Assembly: GCA_025084515.1 (NCBI GenBank)
Contig: JAJAGP010000884.1
Span: 1 to 64,000 of the forward strand
Direction: 5' to 3'
Length of the DNA: 64,000 nt
Source: Ancistrus triradiatus
Taxonomy: Eukaryota; Chordata; Actinopteri; Siluriformes; Loricariidae
Shown here: positions 1 to 11,200 of the stretch, one piece after another
Position numbering within the stretch: position 1 is the stretch's first letter
How the letters are laid out: each line of letters opens with the position of its first letter
The notes under the pieces: model-generated
Told to the model about the DNA's origin: nothing
Seen by the model: the letters and a program-made list of their open reading frames with translations, nothing else
Databases searched by the model: none
Made by a program: the position numbers and the translations under genes

Positions 1-1494
1 ATGCTCGAAAAGGCTATAAAGGCGTCCTTTCTCCCCAATCCTTCGTCTATCGCCTTTATTCGTAAAGTTTTCAAGCCTTCAGGCAACCAATGAGCGCGCG
101 CAAAACAGCCGGGACGGCGTCCTCTTTTGTCTGATCGCTGTAATGCTAATCCATTGACGACAACCATGCAGATGGCAGACTAACGACAAATATGATTTTC
201 TTTTTTACTAAGGAAGGGTATGCACAAAAAAACTTTGAAAAACACCATTGCGCAGGGAGGAAGGGAGGGAGGGCTGGGATGGTTATCGAGGAGGCCATCT
301 GCTCACCTCTGCACGACGCGTGCTAGACGCGTGGATCCCATGGGAGCGCATGGGTTACAAACAGAAAATATTTTAAGACACAAAACCCATATGTCTGTTT
401 CATTCCCTGGGCAAAGATTTCATTAATAAAATTCCCTTTAAAAGTAGTGCGGAACAGAAGAGACTTAAATACATAGTTTTGGACCAGTGCGTAAAATATA
501 AGCATTGGCTTCTCTTTCGGATACAAAGTATGGTCCACGAAGAATTGTTTGCTAGATTAAATATGATGATTAGACAGACAAATATGTTTCAAGAATCAGA
601 AATAGATTTACAGTGATTGTACATTTGTACAGTTGTCCAAAATATCCAAGTCTGGTGACCAAGGCTGGGACGATTTACTCTTTTGGATAAAGAGTTTTTC
701 AAAAACCGTTTGGCATATGAATGACTGTGATATCTGTAGGAAACAAAAGCCAAACCATGAGCTTTAAATCCACCCCGCCCTCCCCGCAAGCCCATAGAAG
801 CAGGTGAACTACCACATCATTCCTAACAGTCTACGTCAGAGAAAAAAAAAATAGTTGACAGACATGTACCAGCAGATGTTTGGTGAAATAGCGTGGCTTG
901 GGGATCTGTGCTTTTAATTTTAATTATAGATGCGCGTCTCCCCACAAATTTGGATAATCACGCTCATCCATTCCTTGCGTTCTTTTCTTTTTGTCTCGCC
1001 CCTCACCCACACAGGAAAGCAATCCTACTATAGTTTATCCTACTATTAAAATATTTTTAGATTTATTTAAGGCGAACATTATATAAAAAGAACAGAAATG
1101 TACAGCAACTGATGGGATGAGTTAAACTATAAGAGAGATGCGAGAAATCAAGCATAAATGATCACAATGCATCAGTAAACAAATAGTTTCATAAAATGAA
1201 ATAATGAAACGTGAAAAAGAACATGAACACAAACAAACAAACGTGGCAAAGCATTTAGGAGTCAGATTTAGTTTTAAAAAGTAGATCAGTGATTATCAGT
1301 GCACGTTTAAAGATTACGCATTCACCTAAACATATTCAAATCAGAATTCAAAAACTGCTGTGCCATATGATGTTTTGACAATCTCTAGGGACGCTATCTT
1401 TTGTTCTCCAGTCCAAATTTGGGATTTGTGAGTGCTTGTATGCGTGCGTATACGCGCGCGTTTGGCTTGGTGTGGGCGGACCCATGACGCGCTG
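1..1494. other. Upstream flank of hes2, no gene recognised
   Basis: No convincing coding exon, RNA gene or transposon is seen here. The first 130 bases are rich in CpG and GC, and two CGCGTG hexamers lie 11 bp apart at 317-322 and 328-333. These read CACGCG on the other strand, the class C site known to bind Hes/Hey proteins. The rest is mostly AT-rich. It probably contains distal regulatory DNA of hes2, which is inference. Confidence 0.4.
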
Positions 1495-1509
1495 CTCGTG
1501 GATAAATAG
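1495..1509 (+). promoter_or_regulatory. Putative hes2 core promoter: N-box next to a TATA-like box
   Basis: CTCGTG at 1495-1500 is CACGAG on the minus strand and fits the N-box CACNAG bound by Hes repressors. It directly abuts a TATA-like GATAAATAG at 1501-1509. The ATG lies about 70 bp downstream, so transcription would start near 1530 and give a short 5' UTR. N-boxes near the TATA box mediate negative autoregulation in Hes1; the same role here is inferred from position only. Confidence 0.45.
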
Positions 1510-1574
1510 TGCGCACCGTCCGACAATCCGGCAGAACTCTCTCGTCGCATCTCATCTCCTATCGAGACCTGATC

Positions 1575-1748
1575 ATGACTCCAGCCTTGTCCTTCCAGCC
1601 TCCCACCTCCAGCACGGTGGCCATGAGGAAACAAGCGTCCGAGCTGCGCAAAACCTTGAAGCCTCTGCTGGAGAAGCGAAGGCGAGCGCGCATCAACGAC
1701 TGCCTCAACCGCCTCAAGAGTCTCATTCTTCCTCTGATGGCAAAAGAC
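1575..1748 (+). CDS. hes2: hes2 coding exon 1
   Basis: Encodes residues 1-58: a Ser/Thr/Pro-rich N-terminus, the basic region and helix 1. It ends after the GAC codon in phase 0, followed by donor GTAAGT at 1749. The first intron is only 107 bp. Confidence 0.92.
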
Positions 1749-2485
1749 GTAAGTCCGGCTGCTCACGCATGCACCTATCCAAGCATATTCCATAATATAG
1801 CAATTCGTATGCGTTTTGCAGATTTTGCTCACAGTTTGCTTGTTTTCTGTAACAGAATTGCCGCTATTCCAAGCTTGAGAAAGCAGACGTCCTGGAAATG
1901 ACGGTCAAATTCCTCACAGAGAAGCCGAAAGCCCAGACAAAAGGTGGGTACTGTTGATATGTTTTATAATGTTATATCTCGTGATGCTAAAAGGTGGCTT
2001 TTTAATTTATCACCACACTGATAAATTAAACTCCAATTGCCGTTTAGCTTCAGGATATCATAGGCTACTGATGTCTTGAAGCATTATAGCCCATCTATTC
2101 ACGTGCCTTTTAATCTAATTAAATATATTAGCTGCAAATGAAAACAACAATTGCATATAAACTAACCGTCTCCATTCTTTTTTCGTCCTCTGCAGATGTT
2201 ACAGACAGTTACAGAGATGGTTATGAAGCATGCATGCAGCGCGTCTCCGCGCTTCTGCCACGCACGAGCCTGGACCGGGAAACGAGCGCGCGCGTGCACG
2301 ATTACGTCCAACAGTCTCTTCGCTCGGTTCCGGTCTGCAGGAACTGCAGCAGCTCCAAAGCATCTCCAGTCCGGTCCAGCACTCTGCAAACGATTCTGAG
2401 TCAGAGGAACAGAACGGAAAAAATTGGAGCGGCTCAGGCTGTACCTCAGGCCGTTGTCCAGACCGTCTGCTGGAGACCCTGGTAG
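1575..2485 (+). CDS. hes2: Hes2-type bHLH-Orange transcriptional repressor (three exons)
   Basis: Joined from 1575-1748, 1856-1943 and 2196-2485, this encodes 183 residues; all junctions are GT-AG and the frame is continuous. Residues 25-41 are the basic region with the Hes-specific proline (P30 in LKPLLEKRRRARIN); helix 1 follows to about residue 55 and helix 2 is about residues 64-80. Residues 92-125 (SYRDGYEACMQRVSALLP onward) are the Orange domain. The protein ends in WRPW (180-183), the known Groucho/TLE-recruiting tail. It should act in the nucleus as a dimer on N-box or class C sites. Similarity to HES2 is strongest in the basic region and Orange domain, and the acot7 neighbour supports hes2 over hes5-type paralogs. 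The first ATG was chosen (A at -3); an in-frame ATG at 1623 is also possible. Teleosts often have two hes2 copies, so the suffix is not assigned. Confidence 0.93.
1856..1943 (+). CDS. hes2: hes2 coding exon 2
   Basis: Encodes residues 59-87, the loop and helix 2 (KLEKADVLEMTVKFL), after acceptor AACAG at 1851-1855. It ends in phase 1 before donor GTGGGT at 1944. An ORF that reads through this intron is an artefact of ignoring splicing. Confidence 0.92.
2196..2485 (+). CDS. hes2: hes2 coding exon 3
   Basis: Begins after acceptor TGCAG at 2191-2195. It completes the split Asp codon, then encodes the Orange domain and a Ser-rich linker with a Cys-containing stretch (PVCRNCSSS). The C-terminus is WRPW followed by TAG at 2483-2485. 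Confidence 0.93.
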
Positions 2486-2980
2486 CTTTAAACCTGGAAC
2501 CTCTTCACTCTGTTGATAACAATATATAGAGATATATAGACTTAGACTTGAGCACGTGTGTAGTTTGCTCATGCTGACTTGGTCTTGATAACTCAAGTCG
2601 GATTCGCTTAAGTATTATATACCTGTACCGCTTCTCGTCCGCTTTGTTCGAATTGACTCGTTCGCAACTTCGCATCGGTTCGTTTTCTCAGAGATCCCGC
2701 GCGTAACCTGTAAATAACGTGGTTATTCGGTCCTGTCGGGGGCAGGGGGTTCGGTAGGTAGGGGCTTGTAGGAAACGCCTATGTAAAACCCTAAGGGTTG
2801 TTCAGTGTAACACATTTGCACTCGCGACTTCAGTATTCTGGGTTTGTGCAGATATTTGGACTCGTAAGCACCATGTGTTGTGTTGTATTGTCTCTTTTTT
2901 GCTGAGACGTGCTATTTATGACGTTCTTGCTTGTGTAATTATCATGTACTTTTAAATAAAAGCAATGGGCTACCCATCTA
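2486..2980 (+). other. hes2: hes2 3' UTR with polyadenylation signal
   Basis: No coding capacity is seen. AATAAA at 2955-2960 is followed by T/G-rich sequence near 2975-2995, a plausible cleavage region. This gives a ~490-base 3' UTR. The end is inferred, without transcript data. Confidence 0.55.
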
Positions 2981-3057
2981 TTTTGTCTGCATTTATTTGA
3001 AGTGAGGGAAAATAACGTACATAGTATAAAAAAAGAGTAGACTAATATAATAAATAA

Positions 3058-3125
3058 TAATACATTGCATTTATATAGCGCCTTTCACGACACCCAAGGT
3101 CGCTTTACATTGATATTACAAATTA
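3058..3125. repeat. Interspersed-repeat fragment
   Basis: Holds the 'catttatatagcgcctttca ... aaggtcgctttac' motif, which recurs widely in animal genomes. Related sequences in this window are at 23124-23340 and 60904-61056. The class cannot be assigned from sequence alone. Confidence 0.35.
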
Positions 3126-3439
3126 TACAGAGGAAGTAGGAGATGAGTGTAACTCTTTGATATAAAGGTGAAATGGAGAGCTCCACATACAAAAAAAATG
3201 AAATACGAAAATGCACCTAGTAAATGAAACACCACATTCACTGCTATGTACGAGGCATTTCATGAAGCAGCATAATATATTGAATATACTGAAACGTCAT
3301 GCTGAGAGTGCATGACGCTGAGCGTTCATTATACGTCATGTATGAACTAATCAGAAGGTTGTGAGCTCAAAACCCATTAGGCCCTTTTGTAACTAATACA
3401 ATAAAAATTTAAAGGCGATAGAATATATAAAAAAGAGAA

Positions 3440-3735
3440 AAGGGATGTGCACGCCATTTAAACTATAGAGGAAATTTGGACCAGAAGGAGGGGAAGCAAC
3501 GTCCAATGAGATAATGGTGATGTGGGCCCAACAAGGATATGGGATGAGGCCAAAGATAACCGTGGCCCGTTAGGATTGTTGTTCTAGAAATATATAAAAG
3601 GTCATGTTGAACTCTGTTCATCGGATTATCTACAGACTTTCCCGGGTGTTTGATTGAATAAACGCTCTGTTGTGAGATTCCCCTACTTCGTTTTTTAATT
3701 TCTGTCAGTCTAGAACCTCCACGACAATACAATAC
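3440..3735 (+). repeat. Candidate solo LTR
   Basis: Has the order of signals expected of an LTR: a TATA box (TATATAAAAG at 3591-3600), then AATAAA at 3657-3662 about 65 bp downstream, then a T-rich stretch. No gag, pol or env coding sequence adjoins it. TG/CA ends and a target duplication were not established, so it could also be a processed promoter-like repeat. Confidence 0.35.
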
Positions 3736-4093
3736 GTAAGATGCAAGACTATTATGCTGTACCAGTAGGTTATAGGGAACCTTTTGGAATTCACGCGCGA
3801 GCGCTTAACACGTGACTGATCAAAGGGTGAAACTACGGTCTCTGCTCCCACCTTGTGGTAAATTATATTATTGCATGATTAAACTCCAGTTGCGTTAACA
3901 GTCACAAAACGTCAAAAAGCAGTATTTAGCATTTGTTTTACTATAAATATAATGGCATCTATATAAAACAACTTAATGGCTATAATGATATAAGTCTGTG
4001 TTTTGTATTTAGTTTGCGCTGATCCTCACATTAGTACTTTTATAGTTGTAGAAAGTATTATGGCATTTTTAATAAATTGTAAATACTAGTAAT

Positions 4094-4225
4094 CCCAGGA
4101 AAAATTGTACAGTGAAATTTGACAGTGGAACTATGAAGTGGCCAAATTACCATCAAAATTCATGGTACAACTGTGAAATAATTCATAGTCAGTTCATAGT
4201 CAACCAAGTTTACAGTTGTACCAAT
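4094..4225 (+). repeat. MITE fragment related to the copy at 59638-60048
   Basis: Starts with CCCAGGAAAAATTGTACAGT and contains 'tgacagtggaactatgaagtggccaaatta' in pieces closely matching 59640-59700 and 59895-59935. Only the left half of the element is present. Confidence 0.5.
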
Positions 4226-4325
4226 TTGATTTCAAAGTGGCTGTCCAACATCACCAGGGTGTCACTGGTAACGTCAGAGAGAAATCATTAAACAATAACA
4301 ACAAAAATAACAATAAAGCAATAAC

Positions 4326-4973
4326 AACAAAAATATTATACTTGGCCATTTATTTATTGAGGAAAATTATCAAAAATTACATATTAAAGAGTGGCAAAAG
4401 TATGTGAACCTCTAGGATTAGCAGTTAATTTGAATGGCGAAATTAGAGTCAGGTGTTTTCAGTCAATGGGATGACAATCAGGTGTGAGTGGGCACCCTGT
4501 TTTATTTAAAAACAATGATCTGTCAAAGTCTGCTCTTCACAACAAGTGTATCATGGCATGAACAAAGGAGATTTCTGAGGACCTCAGAAAAAGAGCTGTT
4601 GATGCTCATCAGGCTGGAAAAGGTTACAACACCATCTCTAAAGAGTCTGGACTCCACCAATTCACAGTCAGACAGATTGTGTACAAATGGAGGAAATTCA
4701 AGACCATTGTTACCCTCCCCAGGAGTGGTCGACCAACAACGATCACTCCAAGAGCAAGGTGTGTAATAGCTGGCGAGGTCACAAAGGACCCCAGGGTAAC
4801 TTCTAAGCCTCTCTCACATTGACTAATGTTAATGTTCTTGAGTCCACCATCAGAAGAACACTGAACAACAATGGTGTGCATGGCAGGGTTGCAAGGAGAA
4901 ATGGGTTAAAATTCCACCAAGCCAGTGTGCAGGACTGATCAACAGTTACAGGAAACGTTTAGTTGCAGTTATT
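4326..4973 (+). mobile_element. Tc1-like element, family A, internally deleted
   Basis: Matches the 5' subterminal DNA and N-terminal transposase region of the full copy at 6261-7840, then jumps near 4910 to its 3' end ('ggactgatcaacagttacag'). The catalytic core and both terminal repeats are missing. Its right edge abuts the first minisatellite unit. Confidence 0.8.
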
Positions 4974-6260
4974 AAGAGATGCAAGGATAGTGAGTATGCT
5001 GGTTACCATTATGAGATTATGGCATAGTGAGTATGCTGATCACCAATTTTGAAATGCTTTGAAAATAAATATGTTGGTTACCACTAAGAGATACTGGGAT
5101 AATGAGTACACTGGTTACCATTTTGATATTATGGCATAGAGAGTATGCTGGTTACCAGTAAGATATGCTGGGATAGTGAGTATGTGGGTTACCAGTTGGA
5201 GATGTTGTGATAGTGGGAATGCTGGTAACCATTAATAGATGGTAGGAAAAAGAGTACTTTGGTTAACACTAAGACTTACTGGGAAAATGTGTATGTTGGT
5301 TACCACTTAGAGAGGGTAGGATAGCAAGTATGCTGGTTACCACTAAGAGATGGTTTGATAGTGAGCATGACGGTAACGATTATGGGATGCTGGGATAATG
5401 AGTATGCTGGTTACCACTATGAGATTATGGCATAGAGAGTATGATGGTTACCAGTAAGATATGCTGGGATAGTGAGTATGTTGGTTACCTGTAGATGATG
5501 CTGGGATAGTGAGTATGTTGGTTACCTGTAGATGATGCTGGGATAGTGAGTATGTTGGTTACCTGTAGATGATGCTGTGATAGTGAGTATGCTGGTAAGC
5601 ATTAATAGACGGTAGGAAAATTAGTACTTTGGTTAACACTAAGACATGCTGGGATAATGGGTATACTGGTTACCACTATTAGATCCTGGGATAGTGAGCA
5701 TGATGGTTACTACTAAGATGTGTTTGGATAGTGTGTATGCTGGTTACCAATATACGATGCTGCCATGCTGGGATAGTGGGTATGCTGGTTACCACTAAGA
5801 GATGCTTTGATAGTGAGTATGATGGTTACTATTATGGGATGCTGGGATAGCAAGTATGCAGGCTACCACTATGAGATTATGGCATAGAGAGTATTCTGGT
5901 TACCACTATAATATGCTGGGATTGTGATCAGGCTTACATTACTAGATGCTGTGATGGTGACTATTCTGGTTACCAGTTAGAGATGTTTGGATGGTGAATG
6001 TTCTGCTCACCACTATAAGATGCTGGAATAGTGCTTATGCTGGTCACCACTATGAGGTGCTTGAATATTGAGCATGCTGGTTACCATATAGTGAGATGCT
6101 GAGATAGTGATTATGCTGTTTACAACTATAAAATGCTGGGAGGTGAGTATGCTAGTTACCAGTAAGAGATGCTTTTATATTAAGTATACGGGTTACCACA
6201 AAGAGGTGCTGGGATGGTGAGTGTGCTGGTTACCATTAAGAGATGCTGGGATAGTGAGTA
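4974..6260. repeat. Minisatellite, ~37-bp unit, about 34 degenerate copies
   Basis: Units follow the pattern GATGCTGGGATAGTGAGTAT + GCTGGTTACCACTAAGA and vary by substitutions and small indels. At least three neighbouring units near 5470-5575 (…GTTACCTGTAGATGATGCTG…) are nearly identical, a sign of local higher-order amplification. There are no unique spacers. The array resumes for about 17 bp at 7841, after the Tc1 that split it. Confidence 0.92.
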
Positions 6261-7840
6261 CAGTGGTGCTTGAAAGTTTGTGAACCCTTTAGAATTTTCT
6301 ATATTTCTGCATAAATATGACCAAAAACATCATCAGATTTTCACACAAATCCCAAATGTACTGTAGATTTAAGAGAACCCAGTTAAACAAATGAGACAAA
6401 AATATTATACTTGGTCATTTATTTATTGAGGAAAATGATCCAATTTTACATATTAGTGAGTGGCAAAAGTATGTGAACCTCTAGGATTAGCAGTTCATTT
6501 GAAGGGGAAATTAGAATCAGGTGTTTTCTGTCAATGGGATGACAATCAGGTGTGAGAGAGCACCCTGTTTTATTTAATGTACAGGGATCTATCAAAGTCT
6601 GCTCTCACAACACATGTTTGTGGAAGTGTATCATGGCACAAACAAAGGAGATTCCTGAGGACCTCAGAAAAAGAGTTGTTGATGCTCATCAGGCTGGAAA
6701 AGCTTACAAAACCATCTCTGAAGGGTTTGGACTCCACCAATCCACAGTCAGACAGATTGTGTACAAATGGAGGAAATTCAAGACCATTGTTACTCTCCCC
6801 AGAAGTGGTCGACCAACAAAGGCATGTAATAGTTGGCGAGGTCACAAATTACCCCAGAGTAACTTCTAAGCAACTGAAGTCCGCTCTCACATTGGCTAAT
6901 GTTAATGTTCATGAGTCCACCGTCAGAAGAACACTGAACAACAATGGTGTGCATGGCAGAGTTGCAAGGAGAAAGCCACTGCTCTTCAAAAAGAACATTG
7001 CTGCTGATCTGCAGTTTGCTAAAGATCACGTGGACAAGCCAGAAGGCTATTGGAAGAATGTTTCGTGGACAAATGAGACCAAAATAGAACTTTTGGGTTG
7101 AAAAGAAAAGCGTAATGTTTGGAGAAAGGAAAACACTGCATTCCAGCATAAGAACCTTATCCCATCTGTGAAACATGGTGGTGGTAGTATCATGGTTTGG
7201 GCCTGTTTTGCTGCATCTGTTCCAGGACGGCTTGATATCATTGACGGAACAATGAATGCTGAATTATATAAGATAATTCTAAAGGAAAATGTCAGGACAT
7301 CTGTCCATGAACTGAATCTCAAGAGAAGGTGGGTCATGCAGCAAGACAATGACCCTAAGCACACAAGTCGTTCTACCAAAGAATGATTAAAGAAGAATAA
7401 AGTTAATGTTTTGGAATGGCCAAGTCAAAGTCCTGACCTTAATCCAATCAAAATGTTGTGGAAGGACCTGAAGCGAGCAGTTATTGAGAGGAAACCCACC
7501 AACATCCCAGAGTTGAAGCTGTTCTGTACGGAGGAATGGGCTAAAGCCCATGTGCAGGACTGATCAACAGTTACAGGAAACGTTTAGTTGCAGCTATTGC
7601 TGCACAGGGGGTCACAGCAGATACTGAAAGCAAAGGTTCACATACTTTTGCCACTCACTAATATGTAACATTGGATCATTTTCCTCAGTAAATAAATGAC
7701 CAAGTATATTATTTTGTCTCATTTGTTTAACTGGGTTCTCTTTATCAACTTTTAGGACATGTGTGAAAATCTGATGATGTTTTAGGTCATGCAGAAATAT
7801 AGAAAATTCTAAAGGGTTCACAAACTTTCAAGCACAACTG
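6261..7840 (+). mobile_element. Full-length Tc1-like transposon, family A
   Basis: Terminal inverted repeats CAGTGGTGCTTGAAAGTTTG and its near-exact reverse complement bound 1580 bp. TA dinucleotides flank it at 6259-6260 and 7841-7842. It sits inside a minisatellite unit, splitting 'gtgag-TA-tgctgg'. One degenerate transposase gene is inside. Related copies are at 4326-4973, 10729-10926, 13946-14835 and 40605-41390. Confidence 0.93.
6633..7622 (+). pseudogene. Dead Tc1-family DDE transposase
   Basis: Begins MAQTKEIPEDLRKR with a paired-like HTH (HQAGKAYKTISEGFGLHQST). The frame breaks near 6815 (GRPTK), continues in another frame to WTNETKIELLG, and breaks again near 7100. Key residues are lost: the first catalytic Asp is Asn (AAT near 7070; the related copy at ~14610 keeps GAT), a Trp codon is TGA at about 7384, and the Glu of the NPIE motif is Lys (AAA near 7450). 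The middle Asp (QQDNDPKH) is kept. It cannot encode active enzyme. Confidence 0.9.
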
Positions 7841-7857
7841 TATGCTGGTTACCAGCA

Positions 7858-8190
7858 AACTTATGACCAATCAACAAGACCAAGAACCACAGGTTCACAA
7901 GTTCAGCCTGCAATGAACCAGCACTAACCAGTATAAATGATTTTGAACCAACATTAAACAGAAACCAATTATCGATTAAGACGTTTGTTTACTACCAGGA
8001 CTGGTATTACACGACGTTCACGTGCATGGTTTCGTTCCGTTTAAAACGCTTCAGCAATCGCTACAGTTAGATTTAGTTAATTCACGTTATCGTTCTTAAA
8101 TAATGCACTCCAGTGTTGAAAGTCTGGTGTCCGGTGAATCGATTCAGCCCTTAGTGAGTCAGTCAGGTTCTGTACAGCAGAAAGATTGTG
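7858..8190 (+). promoter_or_regulatory. Upstream region of acot7 first exon 1a
   Basis: Repeat-poor DNA ahead of the exon 1a ATG. It contains CACGTG-like sequence (TTCACGTGCA near 8020) and moderate CpG. No clear TATA box is seen. The transcription start cannot be placed from sequence. Confidence 0.35.
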
Positions 8191-8252
8191 ATGTCCGACC
8201 TCATGTCTGCTTCAAATTCCCCATCAAGCTCCCGGTCCATTGAGATATGCAG
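8191..8252 (+). CDS. acot7: acot7 alternative first coding exon 1a
   Basis: Starts ATG at 8191 and encodes MSDLMSASNSPSSSRSIEIC plus two bases of an Arg codon, then donor GTAAG at 8253. The SIEICR-IMRPDD junction parallels the cytosolic mammalian form (…AIQICR-IMRPDD). No mitochondrial targeting character is visible. The phase-2 end fits exon 2 exactly. Confidence 0.85.
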
Positions 8253-11200
8253 GTAAGATCAAAAAGACTAACTTTGGGTTAACATTATCATCCCTTTCAT
8301 ACAAAGCATCCTTGCGTCAACCGGAAAAGGTGATACGTTTAGAAAAAAATGTCGCATGCGGCCCCGGTAATCCCCGGCGTTTAGCTCTCAGACATTACAA
8401 GCTTTCAGGGAATATTTCATAGAATAGAAAAATGGCAGTTGTACCTAAGCGTAGCTAAACTGCGTTTTAGTGTCCTCAGGTTACATTAAGGAAGCGGATG
8501 CCGAGTTTTTTTCCCCAGCTACATAGTATGTGGTGACTTCAGCGCAGGATGCGGAGATGTTTGTAATTCAGAGTAGAAGCAAGGTTATTCAGAGGTCACA
8601 TCAGGACTAGCAGGACACTTAATACCATGCATTATGCCAATATACTAAATGTAGCCTAGCTATATGGCTATCTTGCAATTCTAGCTTGCAATATGTGTGA
8701 AAGACAAATCACGAACGTCATCTAGTTTCTGACTAGGACAATTTAGATAAAAATGAAACGCTCGCTGCATACATGTGGTATTTCTTAAAATTCCAGCATT
8801 CATTACCGAAAAGCCTCACCAGGCGCTGCATTACACCAGCGCGTTAGATTAATACCGGCTGGCCATCCTCTGCTCACCCCCTGGCGGCCACCTTATGTAC
8901 CTACACAGGCACACACGTTCAAGGACGTCGTGACGCAAATGGTGTGATCCCAAACGGCGTGTACAGGATACATTACGTGTAGGCTTCAGGAACTGCTTGA
9001 ATAGCCTATATAGTGGACTACCTTTTCAAAAGAGCACTATTTTGGATTGATCCCACGTTTAAGAGTTCATAGAAATGCTGCGTCTTTCTACAGGGAATGT
9101 TTTAGGTCGCCTGTCGCTGGTCACCGCCAGGTAGGCAAATCAGTACCTTATTTAAGGGAGAGTTTAAACGCTACGAGAAAAAGCGTAACGTGACTTAATG
9201 TAAGAAAACAATGAGCTAGTAACGCCACTTAAAGACTACTGGTCACAAGAATTCTGCACTACCGAAGTGACAGACGTGATTAAGTTTAACTTTAAACTTT
9301 TGTCTTCCCGTTTAAACCCACTGTAAGGAAAAAAGCTTAACGTGACTTAAAAGTCAGAGGTGTCGGAAGTTCTTTACTTAAGTAAAAGTACTGTTAATCG
9401 GATTATATATATATACACATGAGCTTGAAGGACTGCAAACATGCGGTTCGACAATGATTCACACAATTTATTGCTGAAGTCATGAGGAATAGCAAAGAAT
9501 GCAGTCTTACATGCCTCCCAGAGTTCATCAACATTCTTTGGTTTTGTCTTCCAAGCTTCCCATTTCATCCTACCCCAAACATGCTCAATGATGTTCATGT
9601 CTGGTGACTGGGCTGGCCAGTCCTGGAGCACCTTGATCTTCTTCACCTTGAGGAACTTTGATGTAGAGATGGAGCACCATCCTGCTGCAAAATTTGACCC
9701 CTTTTGGGAATGTAAGAGGTAGCTAATCCTTCTTGATATTTTAGGCTATTGATATTGCCTTCCACCTTGCAAACGTTTCGCACACCCCCATACTGAATGT
9801 AACCCCAGACCATGATCTTTCCACCACCAAAGTTAACTATTTTCTGGGTGAATCTTGGATCCATACGGACTCCAGTAGGTCTCCTGCAGTATTTGCGGTG
9901 GCTGTGGTGTAATTCAACTGAAGATTCATCTGAGAAATCCATCTTCTGCCACTTTTCCAGCGTCCATCCGTTTAGCAGGCTGTGGGCCTTGGCAAATGCC
10001 ACACAGTTTTTAATTGCCTTTTGTTTAGTGCCGGCTTCTGGGCACTGATTTGACCGTGGAGGTCATTTCGAGACATAATCCTACAAACTGTTCTAGTTGA
10101 CACAGGGACTTGAGGTGACCAGGCCTGGTGGAACTCTGCTGCAGTGGAAGAGGGGCTGGCTTTGGATTTTCTAACCAACAAACGTTCCTCCCGAGCGGTT
10201 GTTATGCAGGGTTTGCTGGACCTGGGCTTGTCAAAAACATCTCCAGTCTCTTCTTATTTTAAGTCTTTGTACTTGACACTGAGACACATTAAAGGTGTCA
10301 GCCACCTCTGGTCTTCAGCCTCTTGATAATCAAGGCTTTGGTCGCAGGGTGGATTTTTTGGCATGTTGTCAGAGGTCAAGTTACAGTTCAAGTGAAGGTC
10401 TGGGGTGCTGGGGTTCTTTTTATACACACCCACTAATTAACCGATCAATTAGTAAGCACAGGTGAGGCTGTAAACTAGGATTAGGTGCATTATATGACAA
10501 GGCGACAAAACTTTTGTCTTGCCAAAATCTGACCTTTCTGTGTTCATTAAATGATCAATATTTCTGCAGTGAAGCAAATTTATTTTCGTAAATTAAATCT
10601 CATTTGGGAGGCTTTCAGCTTTCATATGAGTCATTTCTAAAACCAATGGATGAATTTAAATTCAGGTTATAAGCTTTTGTTTCCGCAACATGGATAAGCG
10701 ACAGAACTTCTGTCAGGGACTGTATATATGCCACTTACTAATATGTAATATTGGATCATTTTCCTCAATAAATAAATGATCAAGTATAATATTTTGATTA
10801 ATTTGTTTAACTGGGCTCTCTTTGTCTACTTTTAGGACTTGTGTGAAAATCTGATAATGTTTTAGGTCATATTTATGCAGAAATATAGAGAATTCTAAAG
10901 GGTTCACAAACTTTTAAGCACCAATGTAAGCTGTTGAAGTCTTAGTTAACTGAATATGGGAGAACTTGTATGGTGCGTAGAAGCAGGGATTCCATGCCAG
11001 CCCTAATTTTCGCAGCACATGATATTCAATAGACATTATGTCTTAAAAATGTTATTTGACCAAAACTTTTGTTTGTCATTAGGTAGAGCTCTACTTAAAA
11101 ACTTACTGGGGCTTGGGCCTAACTTAATATGGACAGTCACCTGATTTTCTCTTCAGATGCTCTTTACATCGTTCACATATCGTTGTTTCATCAAACACTG

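Noticed and set aside
1..93. 30-codon ORF at the window start
   Set aside because: Too short, with no splice sites or similarity; chance ORF.
1341..1832. 163-codon minus-strand ORF over hes2 exon 1
   Set aside because: Shadow of the real coding exon, which has conserved bHLH sequence and splice sites on the plus strand.
4974..6260. CRISPR-like array of short repeats
   Set aside because: Units are directly tandem and degenerate with no unique spacers, and the window is eukaryotic. It is a minisatellite.
8240..8422. 60-codon ORF reading through the exon 1a donor
   Set aside because: It begins in another frame and crosses a strong GTAAG donor, so it is not a protein.
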